Below, one piece after another: positions 25,210 through 34,830 of a stretch of 64,000 nt of DNA (its first letter is position 1; every line of letters starts with the position of its first letter). The notes under the pieces were generated by a model. It saw only the letters and a program-made list of their open reading frames with translations, was not told the origin of the DNA and ran no database searches. Both the position numbers and the translations under genes were made by a program. Location of the stretch: NCBI RefSeq assembly GCF_000775615.1, contig NZ_AVPG01000009.1, forward strand, positions 48,261 through 112,260, in the 5' to 3' direction. This DNA comes from Pontibacillus litoralis JSM 072002 (GTDB taxonomy: Bacteria; Bacillota; Bacilli; Bacillales; BH030062).

Positions 25210-26087
25210 ATTAACCCCTCTTTCATTTTTTCTTCAATATATTCCCGTAATTTGTTACGGTAAGACGGATGTTCTAGGCCAAAATCAATGGTTGCTTGTA
25301 GGAAGCCAAATTTATTGCCAATATCATATCTTTTTCCTTGGAAAATATATCCGAATATTGCTTTTGATTTACTTAATCGTTGGATGGCATCTGTTAATTG
25401 TACTTCACCAGAATAATCTGGTTTAATATGCTGCATGGCGTCAAATAGCTCTGGCCGGAAAACGTACCTTCCCATAATAGCTAGGCAAGAAGGACTTTTT
25501 GCTTGTGAGGGTTTTTCGATTACAGTATCTATATTAATCAAGTTTTCTTCGATCGGTTCACCCTTTGGTTTAATCATTCCGTAATTGGATACTTCTTCTT
25601 GCTTTACTTGTTGAATGGCGATGACAGACGTATGGTAACGGTTATATACATCGATTAATTGTTGTAGGCATGGCTTTTCTCCTTTCATTAAGTCGTCTCC
25701 TAGTAAAACAGCGAATGGTTCATTTCCAACAAAACTTTTAGCATGGTGGACAGCATCGCCTAGCCCTGTCACGTCTTTTTGTCTTACGTAATGAATGGTT
25801 GCTAAATTAGAAATGTTTCGGACTTCTTCTAGCAAGTCGTCTTTGTTTTGTTTGGCTAGTGTATCTTCTAATTCATACGATTTATCGAAATGGTCTTCTA
25901 TAATCCGTTTATTCCGTCCGCTAATGATAAGGATGTCTTCAATCCCAGAAGCAATCGCCTCTTCAACAATATATTGGATGGTAGGTTTATCAATGATGGG
26001 GAGCATTTCTTTCGGTAACGCTTTTGTTGCGGGTAATAACCTTGTACCGAATCCTGCTGCGGGAATAATAGCTTTGCGTACCTTCAT
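25206..26087 (-). CDS. galU: UTP-glucose-1-phosphate uridylyltransferase
   Basis: A 293-residue nucleotidyltransferase (GalU/GtaB). The N-terminal signature AAGFGTRLLPATKALPKEML, the VLLGDDLM segment and EKPSQAKS are characteristic. It makes UDP-glucose from UTP and glucose-1-phosphate. It is the first gene of the galU-ugd-epimerase operon, with AGGAGGG before the ATG. B. subtilis GtaB and YngB are relatives; which one this equals cannot be decided here. Confidence 0.92.
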   Translation of the reverse strand: MKVRKAIIPAAGFGTRLLPATKALPKEMLPIIDKPTIQYIVEEAIASGIEDILIISGRNKRIIEDHFDKSYELEDTLAKQNKDDLLEEVRNISNLATIHYVRQKDVTGLGDAVHHAKSFVGNEPFAVLLGDDLMKGEKPCLQQLIDVYNRYHTSVIAIQQVKQEEVSNYGMIKPKGEPIEENLINIDTVIEKPSQAKSPSCLAIMGRYVFRPELFDAMQHIKPDYSGEVQLTDAIQRLSKSKAIFGYIFQGKRYDIGNKFGFLQATIDFGLEHPSYRNKLREYIEEKMKEGLI

Positions 26088-26256
26088 CGATTTCCCTCCT
26101 TCAAATCATTATTTGATATCGTATGTTACATTCGTATCCAATGCTTGTGTACTCGTTTAGTTCGCAAAAAAAAGCCAGCTTATATACATAATTAGAAAGA
26201 AGCTCCACCTTAAGCAATAGGTTGTGCGTGCGATATAATATAGAAGTAATTAAAAA

Positions 26257-26321
26257 GAAGATGTTTATGATTTCTTTTTAATAGGACGAATCGGACGCAT
26301 TCGTTTAATTAGGACATCTTC
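26257..26321 (+). other. Structured element in the galU-yocH intergenic region
   Basis: Within a 424-bp gap without genes, GAAGATGT (26257-26264) pairs with ACATCTTC (26314-26321) around an inner hairpin ACGAAT (26286-26291)/ATTCGT (26299-26304), extended by two G-T pairs and TAAT/ATTA. A TATAAT at 26232-26237 could start a plus transcript just before it. No known riboswitch core is recognised. It may be a small RNA or leader; no T-run follows closely. Confidence 0.35.
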
Positions 26322-26362
26322 CGACTGGCGCGTAGGGTATTTTTTTGTATAAAAATGCGGTT

Positions 26363-26379
26363 TGTAACGTGTTTGTAAT
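26363..26379 (+). promoter_or_regulatory. WalR-type box upstream of yocH
   Basis: TGTAAC-N5-TGTAAT (26363-26368, 26374-26379) fits the WalR direct repeat TGTWAH-N5-TGTWAH exactly; a third TGTAAT is at 26388-26393. In B. subtilis yocH is a WalRK target, so the site and gene support each other. A plausible promoter (TTGGGC, 16 bases, TATAGT) lies downstream near 26412-26438. Confidence 0.65.
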
Positions 26380-26511
26380 GTGTGAAATGTAATTGTTGCT
26401 GTTCTGTTATTGGGCTGTGAAAAGGATATGATATAGTGTCCCCAACGTTTAAAAAAGCGTTATGTGGTGTGTGGTGATTAGCACCACTATTCATAAAGGA
26501 GGCTGAATAAC

Positions 26512-27378
26512 ATGAAAAAATTAATGTTATCCTTAGTAGCGGCTGTTACGATGCTAACAGCTACAACCGTAGTATCTGCCAGCGCAGAAGAAGTTATTGT
26601 TCAAAAAGGTGATACGTTATGGGGCATTGCGCAAGAGAAAGGTGTTTCCGTACATGATATAAAAGAAATGAATAACTTACATTCTAATCGGATTTATCCT
26701 GCTCAACGTTTAGCTGTTAGGGTGGAAGAGGAAGTCACTCTAGAAGCTTATACGATTAAAGCAGGAGATTCATTATGGGATATTGGGCAACAATTTGGTG
26801 TAAGCGTGCATGCTTTGAAGCAATGGAACCATTTAACGTCCGATTTAATCTATGCAGGTGATAAACTTATTGTTAATGGAGAAAGTATTCCAGTAGAGCC
26901 AGCCAGCCAAACTTCAGCAAAGGCAAAGCAGCCAGCAACAAAACAGACAGCAACAGCAGAACCAAAGCAATCAACTACTCAACAAGAAGAACAAAAAGTA
27001 ACCGCATCTGCATCTAAGGAACAAACTGAAACGGCAGAAGCTAAGGAAGCCACAAGTGCACCTAAACAAACTGCTGATCAACAATCAGGCAACACAATTG
27101 CGATGCAGGCGACCGCTTATACAGCGAATTGTTCAGGATGTTCTGGTGTCACTGCTACTGGCATTGACTTACATGCAAATCCTAATCAAAAAGTAGTAGC
27201 TGTTGATCCCAATGTGATTCCATTAGGTACGAAAGTGCACGTAGAAGGGTATGGAACGGCAATTGCGGGGGATACTGGTGGCGCCATTAATGGCAACAAA
27301 ATTGATTTATACATGCAAAGCAAACAAGATGCTCTTCAATTTGGGCGTCAAACTGTTCAAGTAACGATAATCGAATAG
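26512..27378 (+). CDS. yocH: YocH-like cell-wall hydrolase, LysM-LysM-3D
   Basis: A 288-residue secreted protein. A signal peptide (residues ~1-25, ending SASAEE) is followed by two LysM modules (VQKGDTLWGIAQEKGVSVHD at ~30-72; IKAGDSLWDIGQQFGVSVHA at ~80-122). A Gln/Lys/Thr/Ala-rich linker and a C-terminal 3D domain (~200-288) follow, the latter with Asp residues in AVDPNVIPLGT, AGDTGG and KIDLYM. The 3D fold is shared with lytic transglycosylases. AAAGGAGG precedes the ATG. It probably trims peptidoglycan during growth under WalRK control. Confidence 0.87.
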   Translation: MKKLMLSLVAAVTMLTATTVVSASAEEVIVQKGDTLWGIAQEKGVSVHDIKEMNNLHSNRIYPAQRLAVRVEEEVTLEAYTIKAGDSLWDIGQQFGVSVHALKQWNHLTSDLIYAGDKLIVNGESIPVEPASQTSAKAKQPATKQTATAEPKQSTTQQEEQKVTASASKEQTETAEAKEATSAPKQTADQQSGNTIAMQATAYTANCSGCSGVTATGIDLHANPNQKVVAVDPNVIPLGTKVHVEGYGTAIAGDTGGAINGNKIDLYMQSKQDALQFGRQTVQVTIIE

Positions 27379-27445
27379 CCAATTAGAAAAAGCGGCTGTG
27401 ACAGAAGTTAAGATATTAAAGAAATTTCTGATTTTCCCAAAATAG

Positions 27446-27493
27446 AAAGTGCATGAAATCAAAGTATTTAGATTTGATTTCATGCACTTTTTT
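27446..27493 (+). terminator. Strong terminator downstream of yocH
   Basis: A perfect 18-bp stem (27446-27463 with 27473-27490) closes a 9-nt loop and ends in TTTTTT. The rest of 27379-27668 shows no gene. Confidence 0.9.
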
Positions 27494-27668
27494 GATTTCC
27501 GCTAGGTTATGTCCCAACCTCTTTTCATTAACAAACATGCAAATAATATTAAATGCATTCGTTCGGATATTCTGTTGTACGAAGCAATGGAGAAATTGGT
27601 TTTATAATAAAGCTGGATAAGAAAAACAGATTGAAACGTGATAAGATGAAAGGAAGGAGGTGGGATTG

Positions 27669-28355
27669 ATGAGGAAGAAAAGATTGATAATTACGCTGTT
27701 AATAGCGACAATGCTATTAGCAGGCTGTGCTCAAGGTACTGCGCATATTACGGTACATAAAGATGGAATGGTTGATGTTCAGATGGATGTCGTGTTACCA
27801 AGTAGTGCTCAAGTAGTAGTTCGCGACAAGATGATACATGGGATTGAAAGAGACTTAGATGGACAAGGAATTCAATTTGAAGAAGTCCCATCAGAAGAAG
27901 GGTTGCATTACCGAATGAAAAAGCGCATTGATTCTTCACAACTCGAGCAAAGCAATACGAAAGAAATCGATCTGCTTTCCTTACAAACGGAGGAACATAT
28001 CTTTACTACGACTTACATTGTAGACGGGGAAGTTGATGTGATGGAAGCATACGGTGGTATTCTACAAACCATTAATACGTACGCTCCTTTCGATATAATG
28101 GAGAACATGTTCAAAAGTCTGGATTTTCAAGCAAAATTAACGTTACCTTATGACATTGTAAAAGACCATAATGCTAGCGTGAAAGAAGGGCGCACCTTAA
28201 CTTGGGATGTGTCGTTAACAGAGCCTAATTCTATATATATGGAGTTATCTGTACCAAATATACGGAATATCGTTATTGCAGCTGTTGGAGTGTTAATAGT
28301 ATTGATTACTGCTGTTATATGGTGGCTCCGACGTAGAAAAAAAGCCTTAACATGA
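27669..28355 (+). CDS. LppM-like (DUF3153) lipoprotein
   Basis: A 228-residue protein. A lipoprotein signal with lipobox LLAGC is followed by a ~170-residue extracellular domain (AHITVHKDGMVDVQMDVVLP at its start) and a C-terminal helix ending WWLRRRKK. This lipobox plus C-terminal anchor layout matches DUF3153/LppM-type proteins. The ATG at 27669 is chosen because GAAGGAGG lies eight bases upstream. Function is unknown. Confidence 0.68.
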   Translation: MRKKRLIITLLIATMLLAGCAQGTAHITVHKDGMVDVQMDVVLPSSAQVVVRDKMIHGIERDLDGQGIQFEEVPSEEGLHYRMKKRIDSSQLEQSNTKEIDLLSLQTEEHIFTTTYIVDGEVDVMEAYGGILQTINTYAPFDIMENMFKSLDFQAKLTLPYDIVKDHNASVKEGRTLTWDVSLTEPNSIYMELSVPNIRNIVIAAVGVLIVLITAVIWWLRRRKKALT

Positions 28356-28371
28356 TTCGTTAAGGCTTCTC
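28336..28371. terminator. Bidirectional terminator
   Basis: AGCCTTAAC (28343-28351) pairs perfectly with GTTAAGGCT (28359-28367). The A-run on the left gives a strong T-tail on minus for the diguanylate cyclase; on plus it follows the lipoprotein gene. Confidence 0.8.
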
Positions 28372-29847
28372 ACATTTAATATGTTCTTCTTGGAAACAGC
28401 GAACGGTATTTCTGCCTGCTGCTTTTGCTTTATACAATGCTTTATCGGCATTATTGATTAAGTATTTACTATCAACATCCTTACTAGGTGTGATGGTCGA
28501 AATGCCAACACTAATGGTGACAACCGATGAAACGGGTGAATAATCATGTACTAGTGCTGCTTTTTCTACTGCTGAACATATTGATTCTGCGACATTCTTT
28601 CCTTCATATTCATTTGTATTGGGTAATAATACGGTAAACTCTTCTCCCCCGAAACGAGCGAGGAAATCATCAATCCTTATAGTTTGTTTCGCAATTTCTG
28701 CTACTTGTTGTAAACATTGGTCCCCTTGCAGATGTCCGTAATGGTCGTTATACAGCTTAAAGTAATCGATATCAAAAAGGATAAGCGATACTGGTTGTTT
28801 GTTTCGATGTGCATCCTCCCACAGATGGCGAAGCTTATGGTTAAAATAGCGTTTGTTCGCAACCTTTGTTAACCAATCCATATTAGATAAGTACTTTAAC
28901 TTTTTATTTTTTTCCCCTATTTCTTGTTCTAACTGTATTCGTTTCGTTTGATCTCTAGAGAAACAGAGAATATCCTCCATTTCCATCCCGATTGTATTTA
29001 CTCTCTTTACGTTCGTTTCTAACCAAATGTATTCCCCATTGAGATGACGAAAACGATAAACGACAGAAGAATGAAGGTCGTCTTGAATCGGAGTTATGTT
29101 ATTTTCTACATCATCTGGATGCAAGAAGTAGTTTAGCGGTTTTCCGATTAAGTCATTAGCGGTATAGCCTGTGATTCGTTTGCTAGATGGGGAAACGTAT
29201 TTAAATGTTCCATCTTCATAATGGGAAGATATTAAATCCATTGCGTTATCAGCAATATATTTGTAATAGCGGATGTGTCGATTGTTTACGTTCATTTGCT
29301 TAATATATTCTGCCATGTAATAACTCAAAGCTGTACTAATAACAGTAATAAATAAATAATAAATCAATGGAAATTGCGCTTTTGGATTGTCGGCAGTTAG
29401 AAGGTAAATAGCACCTATATTTACGATGGTGAACAAAGTGCTTGCAGTAATAAACTGATAAAGTCGAGTTGTAATGTGTTTAATAACAAGCGGTAATAGG
29501 AAAGTCATACTAAACAGGATACATATTGAGATGAAGGCAGCCGTACTAAAGCCGTAATAAATAACACGTACGAAACTAATTATGAGACTAGCTATGAAAG
29601 CGGAAATTGGACCGCCATATATAACAGCAACGATAATGCTAATTTGTCTAACATCCACAATAATGGTATGCGTAACAGCAATCGTATGCACCATCAACAA
29701 GCTCCCTAACAGTCCACTCCCAATACCAGCGTAAATTTTAGTTGATATGGCAGATTTATGGCTAAGTGGTCGATTTTCAAAGAAACGCCCTGCTATAAAT
29801 AAAAAAGCAACGATAATTGTAATGGTACTTATGAGATCAATAACCAT
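28360..29847 (-). CDS. Diguanylate cyclase: 5TM receptor, PAS, GGDEF
   Basis: A 495-residue protein. The N-terminal ~190 residues hold about six hydrophobic helices of the LytS/YhcK-type 5TM receptor (VDVRQISIIVAVIYGGPISA). A PAS domain follows (~200-310, YVSPSSKRITGYTANDLIGK), then GGDEF (~330-490). The active site is GGEEF near residue 400, and RIDD five residues upstream fits the RxxD inhibitory site, so c-di-GMP synthesis with product feedback is likely. The PAS ligand is unknown. Confidence 0.87.
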   Translation of the reverse strand: MVIDLISTITIIVAFLFIAGRFFENRPLSHKSAISTKIYAGIGSGLLGSLLMVHTIAVTHTIIVDVRQISIIVAVIYGGPISAFIASLIISFVRVIYYGFSTAAFISICILFSMTFLLPLVIKHITTRLYQFITASTLFTIVNIGAIYLLTADNPKAQFPLIYYLFITVISTALSYYMAEYIKQMNVNNRHIRYYKYIADNAMDLISSHYEDGTFKYVSPSSKRITGYTANDLIGKPLNYFLHPDDVENNITPIQDDLHSSVVYRFRHLNGEYIWLETNVKRVNTIGMEMEDILCFSRDQTKRIQLEQEIGEKNKKLKYLSNMDWLTKVANKRYFNHKLRHLWEDAHRNKQPVSLILFDIDYFKLYNDHYGHLQGDQCLQQVAEIAKQTIRIDDFLARFGGEEFTVLLPNTNEYEGKNVAESICSAVEKAALVHDYSPVSSVVTISVGISTITPSKDVDSKYLINNADKALYKAKAAGRNTVRCFQEEHIKCEKP

Positions 29848-29987
29848 AGAAAAACCTCTTTCTGTATTGTGTTGAGAAGCGGGATGTAGAGATTTTAAAC
29901 GGGGGTTCCATTTCCTTTATTATACCAATCAGGAGATCCAATTTAAATTTTTTCATGAATTTTTTGTCGAAAGGGTTGCAATAGCAC

Positions 29988-30044
29988 TTATACCTGTATA
30001 AACTGTACTATAACAACACGAATATAATATAAATTGTTATATAA
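29988..30044. promoter_or_regulatory. Dyad elements upstream of the YhfH-like gene
   Basis: TTATACCTGTATAA (29988-30001) is a perfect inverted repeat with a 2-bp spacer. TATAACAA (30009-30016) and TTGTTATA (30034-30041) form a second dyad flanking a TATAAT (30023-30028). TGTTATATAA (30035-30044) recurs upstream of aceB. The bound regulator is unknown. Confidence 0.4.
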
Positions 30045-30058
30045 GAGAGGTGAGGCAA

Positions 30059-30175
30059 ATGAATCAAGCACAAAAAATGATGACCACTTGTCCTGAATGT
30101 GGAGAGCAAATGGACCAAATGAATCAAAAGTTTATGATGGAGTGTGAACGTTGTTTGTCAAAACGGGAGGAGTAA
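30059..30175 (+). CDS. YhfH-like 38-residue zinc-ribbon protein
   Basis: A 38-residue ORF, MNQAQKMMTTCPECGEQMDQ followed by MNQKFMMECERCLSKREE. Two CxxC pairs 18 residues apart should bind one zinc, as in the short YhfH family of Bacilli. AGAGAGGTGAGG precedes the ATG. It sits alone between the cyclase gene and aceB. Function unknown. Confidence 0.65.
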   Translation: MNQAQKMMTTCPECGEQMDQMNQKFMMECERCLSKREE

Positions 30176-30185
30176 ATTTTTTTGC

Positions 30186-30201
30186 TTATACTGTTATATA
30201 A
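30186..30201. promoter_or_regulatory. Operator-like dyad upstream of aceB
   Basis: TTATACTGTTATATAA lies about 50 bases before the aceB start. It shares TTATAC and TGTTATATAA with the elements at 29988-30044, suggesting common control of the small gene and the glyoxylate shunt. The regulator is not identifiable. Confidence 0.35.
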
Positions 30202-30251
30202 CTGATTACTAATGATGATATTGTTTTGTAACAAGGAAGGTGGATGGAACC

Positions 30252-31841
30252 ATGGAAACAAAGCACAGCACTATTCAAGTTCAAGGGGAAATGTACGAAG
30301 GATTCGAGCGTATGTTATCCGAAGAGGCACTACAGTTTATTGAACAACTGCATCATCAGTTTGAAGAGCGTCGACAACAATTATTAACGAAGCGCCAGCA
30401 AGTGCAACAACAAATAAAAGACGGCCAAATGCCAGACTTTTTACCAGAAACAGAATCGGTTCGGAAGGGGAGCTGGACCATTGCTCCTTTACCGGCTGAT
30501 TTAAAGGATAGAAGGGTTGAAATTACAGGACCTGTGGATCGGAAAATGGTTATCAACGCTTTAAACTCTGGTGCAAAAGCGTTTATGGCTGATTTTGAAG
30601 ATTCAAACGCACCTACTTGGTACAACACGATTCAAGGACAAAACAATTTATATGATGCGATTCGTCGCACGATTTCCTTTCAAAATGATAAAGGAAAAGT
30701 ATATGAATTGAAAGAGGAAACAGCAGTGCTGATGGTGCGGCCTCGTGGCTGGCATTTAGAAGAGAAGCATATTACAGTCAATGGTGAACGAATGTCCGCA
30801 GCGTTAGTCGATTTTGGATTGTACTTTTTCCATAATGCGAAAGCGTTAATCCATCGTCAAACGGGTCCATATTTTTATTTACCAAAAATGGAAAACCATC
30901 TTGAAGCTCGTTTGTGGAATGATGTATTCGTATTTGCTCAACAACAATTAGGAATTCCTCAAGGTACAATAAAGGCGACTGTGCTTATTGAAACGATTTT
31001 GGCTACGTTTGAAGTAGATGAAATATTGTATGAATTAAAAGAACATTCAGCTGGATTAAATTGTGGACGTTGGGATTATATATTCAGTTATTTGAAGAAA
31101 TTTCGATACAATCCTGGTGTTATTTTGCCAGACCGCTCTCAAGTAACGATGGAATCTCCATTTATGCGTGCGTATAGTATGTTTGTTATTCAAACTTGTC
31201 ATAAGCGTAACGCACCGGCTATTGGAGGCATGGCTGCGCAAATTCCAATCAAGGGCGATGATGAGGCAAATGCGATTGCTTTCCAAAAAGTACAACAGGA
31301 TAAAGAGCGAGAAGTGAAAAATGGACATGATGGTACTTGGATCGCCCATCCAGGAATGATACAAGCTGCAATAGATGTATTTGATTACTTTATGCCTGAG
31401 CCAAATCAAATTTCTCATAAGCTACTAGATATATCCATCACAGCGAAAGACTTGTTACAGGTTCCAGAAGGGGATATTACAGAAGAAGGCTTGCGCACGA
31501 ACATAAGTGTTGGCATCCAATACATTGCTTCTTGGCTATGTGGTAGAGGAGCGGCGCCTATTAATCATTTAATGGAGGATGCGGCAACTGCCGAAATCTC
31601 TAGAGCGCAAGTGTGGCAATGGATACGCCATCCGAAAGGACAAATGAAAGATGGTCGATATATTACGTTTAAAATGGTAGAGAAGATACAGCAAGAAGAA
31701 TTGCAAAAGATTGCTGAGCAAGTTGGGGAAGCAACATATAAGCAAAATCGTTATGAGGAAGCGGCGGAACTTTTCACACAGCTTATTCAGGAGGATGAAT
31801 TTGCAGAGTTTCTAACCATTCCAGCTTATGAGCGTTTGTAA
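30252..31841 (+). CDS. aceB: Malate synthase A
   Basis: A 529-residue malate synthase A of normal length. Characteristic segments are AFMADFEDSNAPTWYNTIQG, MVRPRGWHLEEKH and LNCGRWDYIFSYLKKF, with the conserved GMAAQIPIKGD loop. It condenses glyoxylate and acetyl-CoA to malate. The ATG at 30252 is chosen with AAGGAAGG upstream; an in-frame GTG at 30240 lies in that site. It is followed 38 bp later by aceA, an aceBA operon for growth on acetate or fatty acids. Confidence 0.93.
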   Translation: METKHSTIQVQGEMYEGFERMLSEEALQFIEQLHHQFEERRQQLLTKRQQVQQQIKDGQMPDFLPETESVRKGSWTIAPLPADLKDRRVEITGPVDRKMVINALNSGAKAFMADFEDSNAPTWYNTIQGQNNLYDAIRRTISFQNDKGKVYELKEETAVLMVRPRGWHLEEKHITVNGERMSAALVDFGLYFFHNAKALIHRQTGPYFYLPKMENHLEARLWNDVFVFAQQQLGIPQGTIKATVLIETILATFEVDEILYELKEHSAGLNCGRWDYIFSYLKKFRYNPGVILPDRSQVTMESPFMRAYSMFVIQTCHKRNAPAIGGMAAQIPIKGDDEANAIAFQKVQQDKEREVKNGHDGTWIAHPGMIQAAIDVFDYFMPEPNQISHKLLDISITAKDLLQVPEGDITEEGLRTNISVGIQYIASWLCGRGAAPINHLMEDAATAEISRAQVWQWIRHPKGQMKDGRYITFKMVEKIQQEELQKIAEQVGEATYKQNRYEEAAELFTQLIQEDEFAEFLTIPAYERL

Positions 31842-31879
31842 GTCTATATTTATATATAAATGACTAGGGAGGAATTGTT

Positions 31880-33172
31880 GTGAATCAGGAAAGGGTAGAA
31901 CAATTAAATAAAGCATGGCAAAATGAAAAACGCTGGGGTGGGGTGACTCGTCCATATAAAGCAGAAGATGTCATCCGTTTACGTGGTTCCATGGATATTG
32001 AGCATACGTTAGCGAAGAAAGGTGCAGAAAAGTTTTGGAACCTATTGCAAACAGAAGACTACGTACATTCATTAGGTGCACTGACAGGGAACCAAGCGAT
32101 GCAACAAGTGAAAGCAGGACTTAAAGCAATATATTTAAGTGGCTGGCAAGTAGCTGCAGATGCTAATCTGTCTGGCCAAATGTATCCTGATCAAAGCTTA
32201 TATCCAGCCAATAGTGTACCACAAGTAGTAAAACGCATTAACCAAGCTCTACAACGTGCAGACCAAATTCATCACATGGAAGGCGATGACAGTGTGGACT
32301 GGTTTGCTCCGATTGTTGCAGATGCAGAAGCAGGATTCGGCGGTCAATTAAATGTATTTGAATTAATGAAAGGCATGATTGAAGCTGGGGCATCAGCTGT
32401 ACACTTTGAGGATCAGCTTTCTTCAGAGAAAAAATGCGGACACTTAGGTGGCAAAGTGTTGCTTCCTACCCAAGTAGCTGTAAAAAACTTAATTTCTGCC
32501 CGTTTTGCAGCAGACGTGATGGGGACACCGACTGTACTTATTGCAAGAACCGATGCGAATGCAGCTGAATTAATTACAAGTGACGTCGATCCATATGATG
32601 AGCCGTTTATGACTGGTGAGCGCACACCAGAAGGGTTTTTCAAAACGAAAGCAGGACTCGATCAAGCTATTGCCCGTGGTTTGGCTTATGCTCCATATGC
32701 CGATTTAATTTGGTGTGAAACGTCTGAACCAAACTTAGAAGAAGCACGGCGTTTTGCGGAAGCAATACATGAACAATTTCCTGGTAAACTGTTAGCCTAT
32801 AACTGTTCCCCATCATTTAATTGGAAAAAGAAATTAAACGAAGAAACGATAGCAACATTCCAAAAACAAATTGCACAGATGGGCTATAAGTTCCAATTCG
32901 TTACTTTAGCAGGGTTCCATGCATTAAATCATAGCATGTTTGAATTGGCCAAAAATTACAAAGATGAAGGAATGGCAGCATACTCTGCTTTGCAGCAAGC
33001 AGAATTTGCGAATGAAGAAAAAGGGTACACAGCAACTAGACACCAACGTGAAGTAGGAACTGGTTACTTTGATGAAGTTGCTCAAGTTATTACAGGCGGA
33101 ACTTCTTCTACAACAGCATTGAAAGGCTCAACAGAAGAAGAACAATTTGAAGAGCAAACGATCCATTCATAA
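31880..33172 (+). CDS. aceA: Isocitrate lyase
   Basis: A 430-residue isocitrate lyase. The catalytic KKCGHLGGK loop, the metal site in [18 protein letters not shown] and [15 protein letters not shown] are all present. It cleaves isocitrate to succinate and glyoxylate, feeding AceB. GGGAGGAAT precedes the GTG start. It is the second gene of the aceBA operon and is followed by a terminator. Confidence 0.95.
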   Translation: MNQERVEQLNKAWQNEKRWGGVTRPYKAEDVIRLRGSMDIEHTLAKKGAEKFWNLLQTEDYVHSLGALTGNQAMQQVKAGLKAIYLSGWQVAADANLSGQMYPDQSLYPANSVPQVVKRINQALQRADQIHHMEGDDSVDWFAPIVADAEAGFGGQLNVFELMKGMIEAGASAVHFEDQLSSEKKCGHLGGKVLLPTQVAVKNLISARFAADVMGTPTVLIARTDANAAELITSDVDPYDEPFMTGERTPEGFFKTKAGLDQAIARGLAYAPYADLIWCETSEPNLEEARRFAEAIHEQFPGKLLAYNCSPSFNWKKKLNEETIATFQKQIAQMGYKFQFVTLAGFHALNHSMFELAKNYKDEGMAAYSALQQAEFANEEKGYTATRHQREVGTGYFDEVAQVITGGTSSTTALKGSTEEEQFEEQTIHS

Positions 33173-33176
33173 CAGG

Positions 33177-33216
33177 AAAATCCTCCTTTTGTATTAAACA
33201 AAAGGAGGATTTTTAC
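33177..33216 (+). terminator. Terminator of aceBA
   Basis: AAAATCCTCCTTTTGT (33177-33192) pairs perfectly with ACAAAAGGAGGATTTT (33198-33213) over a 5-nt loop. Confidence 0.92.
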
Positions 33217-33393
33217 TTTTTGTTACAATTTTGTGTACAGTGATGTAAATGTTTTGTGAACTTTTGAATGATAATGGGGAGTCTTAACGAATTAAAGAGC
33301 TTATCGTGTATAATGAGATAGGTATATCGTTCTACTTTTTGCGGAGAACTACTTAAGTACGCAACTAATTATTTACAAGTTGGGGGGATAATT

Positions 33394-34695
33394 TTGTTTA
33401 AACCACTCATGCCCAAGATAAAACGGCAATATTGGCTAGAGAAGTCCAAGACTGTGTCTGTAACTCTAATCGAAGGAAATGCAGCATTAAAAGATAAACT
33501 CAAAATCATTCAAATGGATGCAACAGATTTACAACGTATGAAAGTGATTCAACCTATAGTAGAGGAGCATATCGATAAAGTTGTGGATCAGTTTTATGCA
33601 ACCATTATAGAACGGTCTCGTTTAAAAGCGATGATAGAAGAAAATAGCTCTGTAGAGAAATTAAGAAAAACCTTAAAAGTGCACGTTATTGAACTGTTTT
33701 CAGGAGTAATTGACGAATCGTTTCTAGAAAAGCGTAAACGCGTGGCAACGAGACACTATCAAATCGGATTGACACCATCTGCCTATATGGGGGCATTTCA
33801 AAATTTACAGAACGCGCTCATGTATGTCATTGGCAAGGAGCTAGAAACGAAAGAAGAAGCCTACGCCATCATTGCATCGGTGATGAAACTATTGAGCCTT
33901 GAACAACAAATCGTTCTAGAACATTATGAAGAATTAAATCGTATTCGTATTATGCAACAATTTGATGAAGGCAAGCAATCACTTAAGGAACAAATCGTAT
34001 CGATTGCAGAAGAATTATTATACTTAGTACAACAAACAAATCACTCGATGGCGTCATTAATAGAGTATAGCGATGATGCGAAACATCAAACTAATGCCTT
34101 TTTGGAACAGTCGAATAATATGCAACAAATCGTGAAAGAAGGACAATCTAAGCTAGAAATAATGGATGGTCGTATTTATGATGTCACAACAGATGTCGAG
34201 ATAATGAAGACTTCAGTTCATGAATTAGTAAAATCTACACAAAATATAGAGAAAGTCGTCCACATAGTTTCAGATATTGCAGAACAAACTAACTTATTAT
34301 CATTAAATTCAGCCATAGAGGCAGCCAGAGCAGGTGAGTATGGAAAAGGTTTTTCAGTCGTAGCAAACGAAGTAAAGAAATTAGCTCATCAAACGAAAAA
34401 CGCTATTGGACAAATCGGTTCATTCGTTCATCAAACGACAGAAAAGACAGAAGAAGTATTACGTACGTTAGATCGTGTAGAAAAAACGATTCATTTCGGT
34501 ATACAATCATCTAAGGACAATAAACAAGCATTTGGACGTATTCGTTCTTCCATTGAGCAGAACACAGCTTCTTATGAGAGCATTGATCAGCAAATGAATG
34601 AATTGATTCACGTGATTCAAGATATCGGATCTGCTACGAAAAAAGTATCAGAAAGTGCTGAACACCTGAAAGAGTCAGCTGATATTGCGAAATAG
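33394..34695 (+). CDS. hemAT: HemAT-like heme-based aerotaxis transducer
   Basis: A 433-residue soluble chemoreceptor. Residues ~25-180 are a globin-coupled sensor with the proximal histidine H121 (RVATRHYQIGLTPSAYMGAF) and the distal-side tyrosine Y68 (QFYATII). The C-terminal half is a coiled-coil MCP signalling domain whose hairpin tip reads DIAEQTNLLSLNSAIEAARA, then GKGFSVVANEVKKLA. There are no membrane helices. It senses O2 and signals to CheA. The TTG start has GGGGGG upstream. Confidence 0.93.
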   Translation: MFKPLMPKIKRQYWLEKSKTVSVTLIEGNAALKDKLKIIQMDATDLQRMKVIQPIVEEHIDKVVDQFYATIIERSRLKAMIEENSSVEKLRKTLKVHVIELFSGVIDESFLEKRKRVATRHYQIGLTPSAYMGAFQNLQNALMYVIGKELETKEEAYAIIASVMKLLSLEQQIVLEHYEELNRIRIMQQFDEGKQSLKEQIVSIAEELLYLVQQTNHSMASLIEYSDDAKHQTNAFLEQSNNMQQIVKEGQSKLEIMDGRIYDVTTDVEIMKTSVHELVKSTQNIEKVVHIVSDIAEQTNLLSLNSAIEAARAGEYGKGFSVVANEVKKLAHQTKNAIGQIGSFVHQTTEKTEEVLRTLDRVEKTIHFGIQSSKDNKQAFGRIRSSIEQNTASYESIDQQMNELIHVIQDIGSATKKVSESAEHLKESADIAK

Positions 34696-34830
34696 TTTGT
34701 AAGAGCATTAGTGGTTCCCTTGCCATCGTTTTCGGACATATTATAACCGATCCGTCCTATCACCTTTTTGGATAACTTTACGAGTTATGGCATACACTTA
34801 GTACATAATATGGTTGAAGGAGGACAAAAC

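Noticed and set aside
26088..26511. c-di-AMP (ydaO-type) riboswitch upstream of the LysM gene
   Set aside because: Such elements often precede wall hydrolases, but the conserved core is not seen; a WalR box accounts for control.
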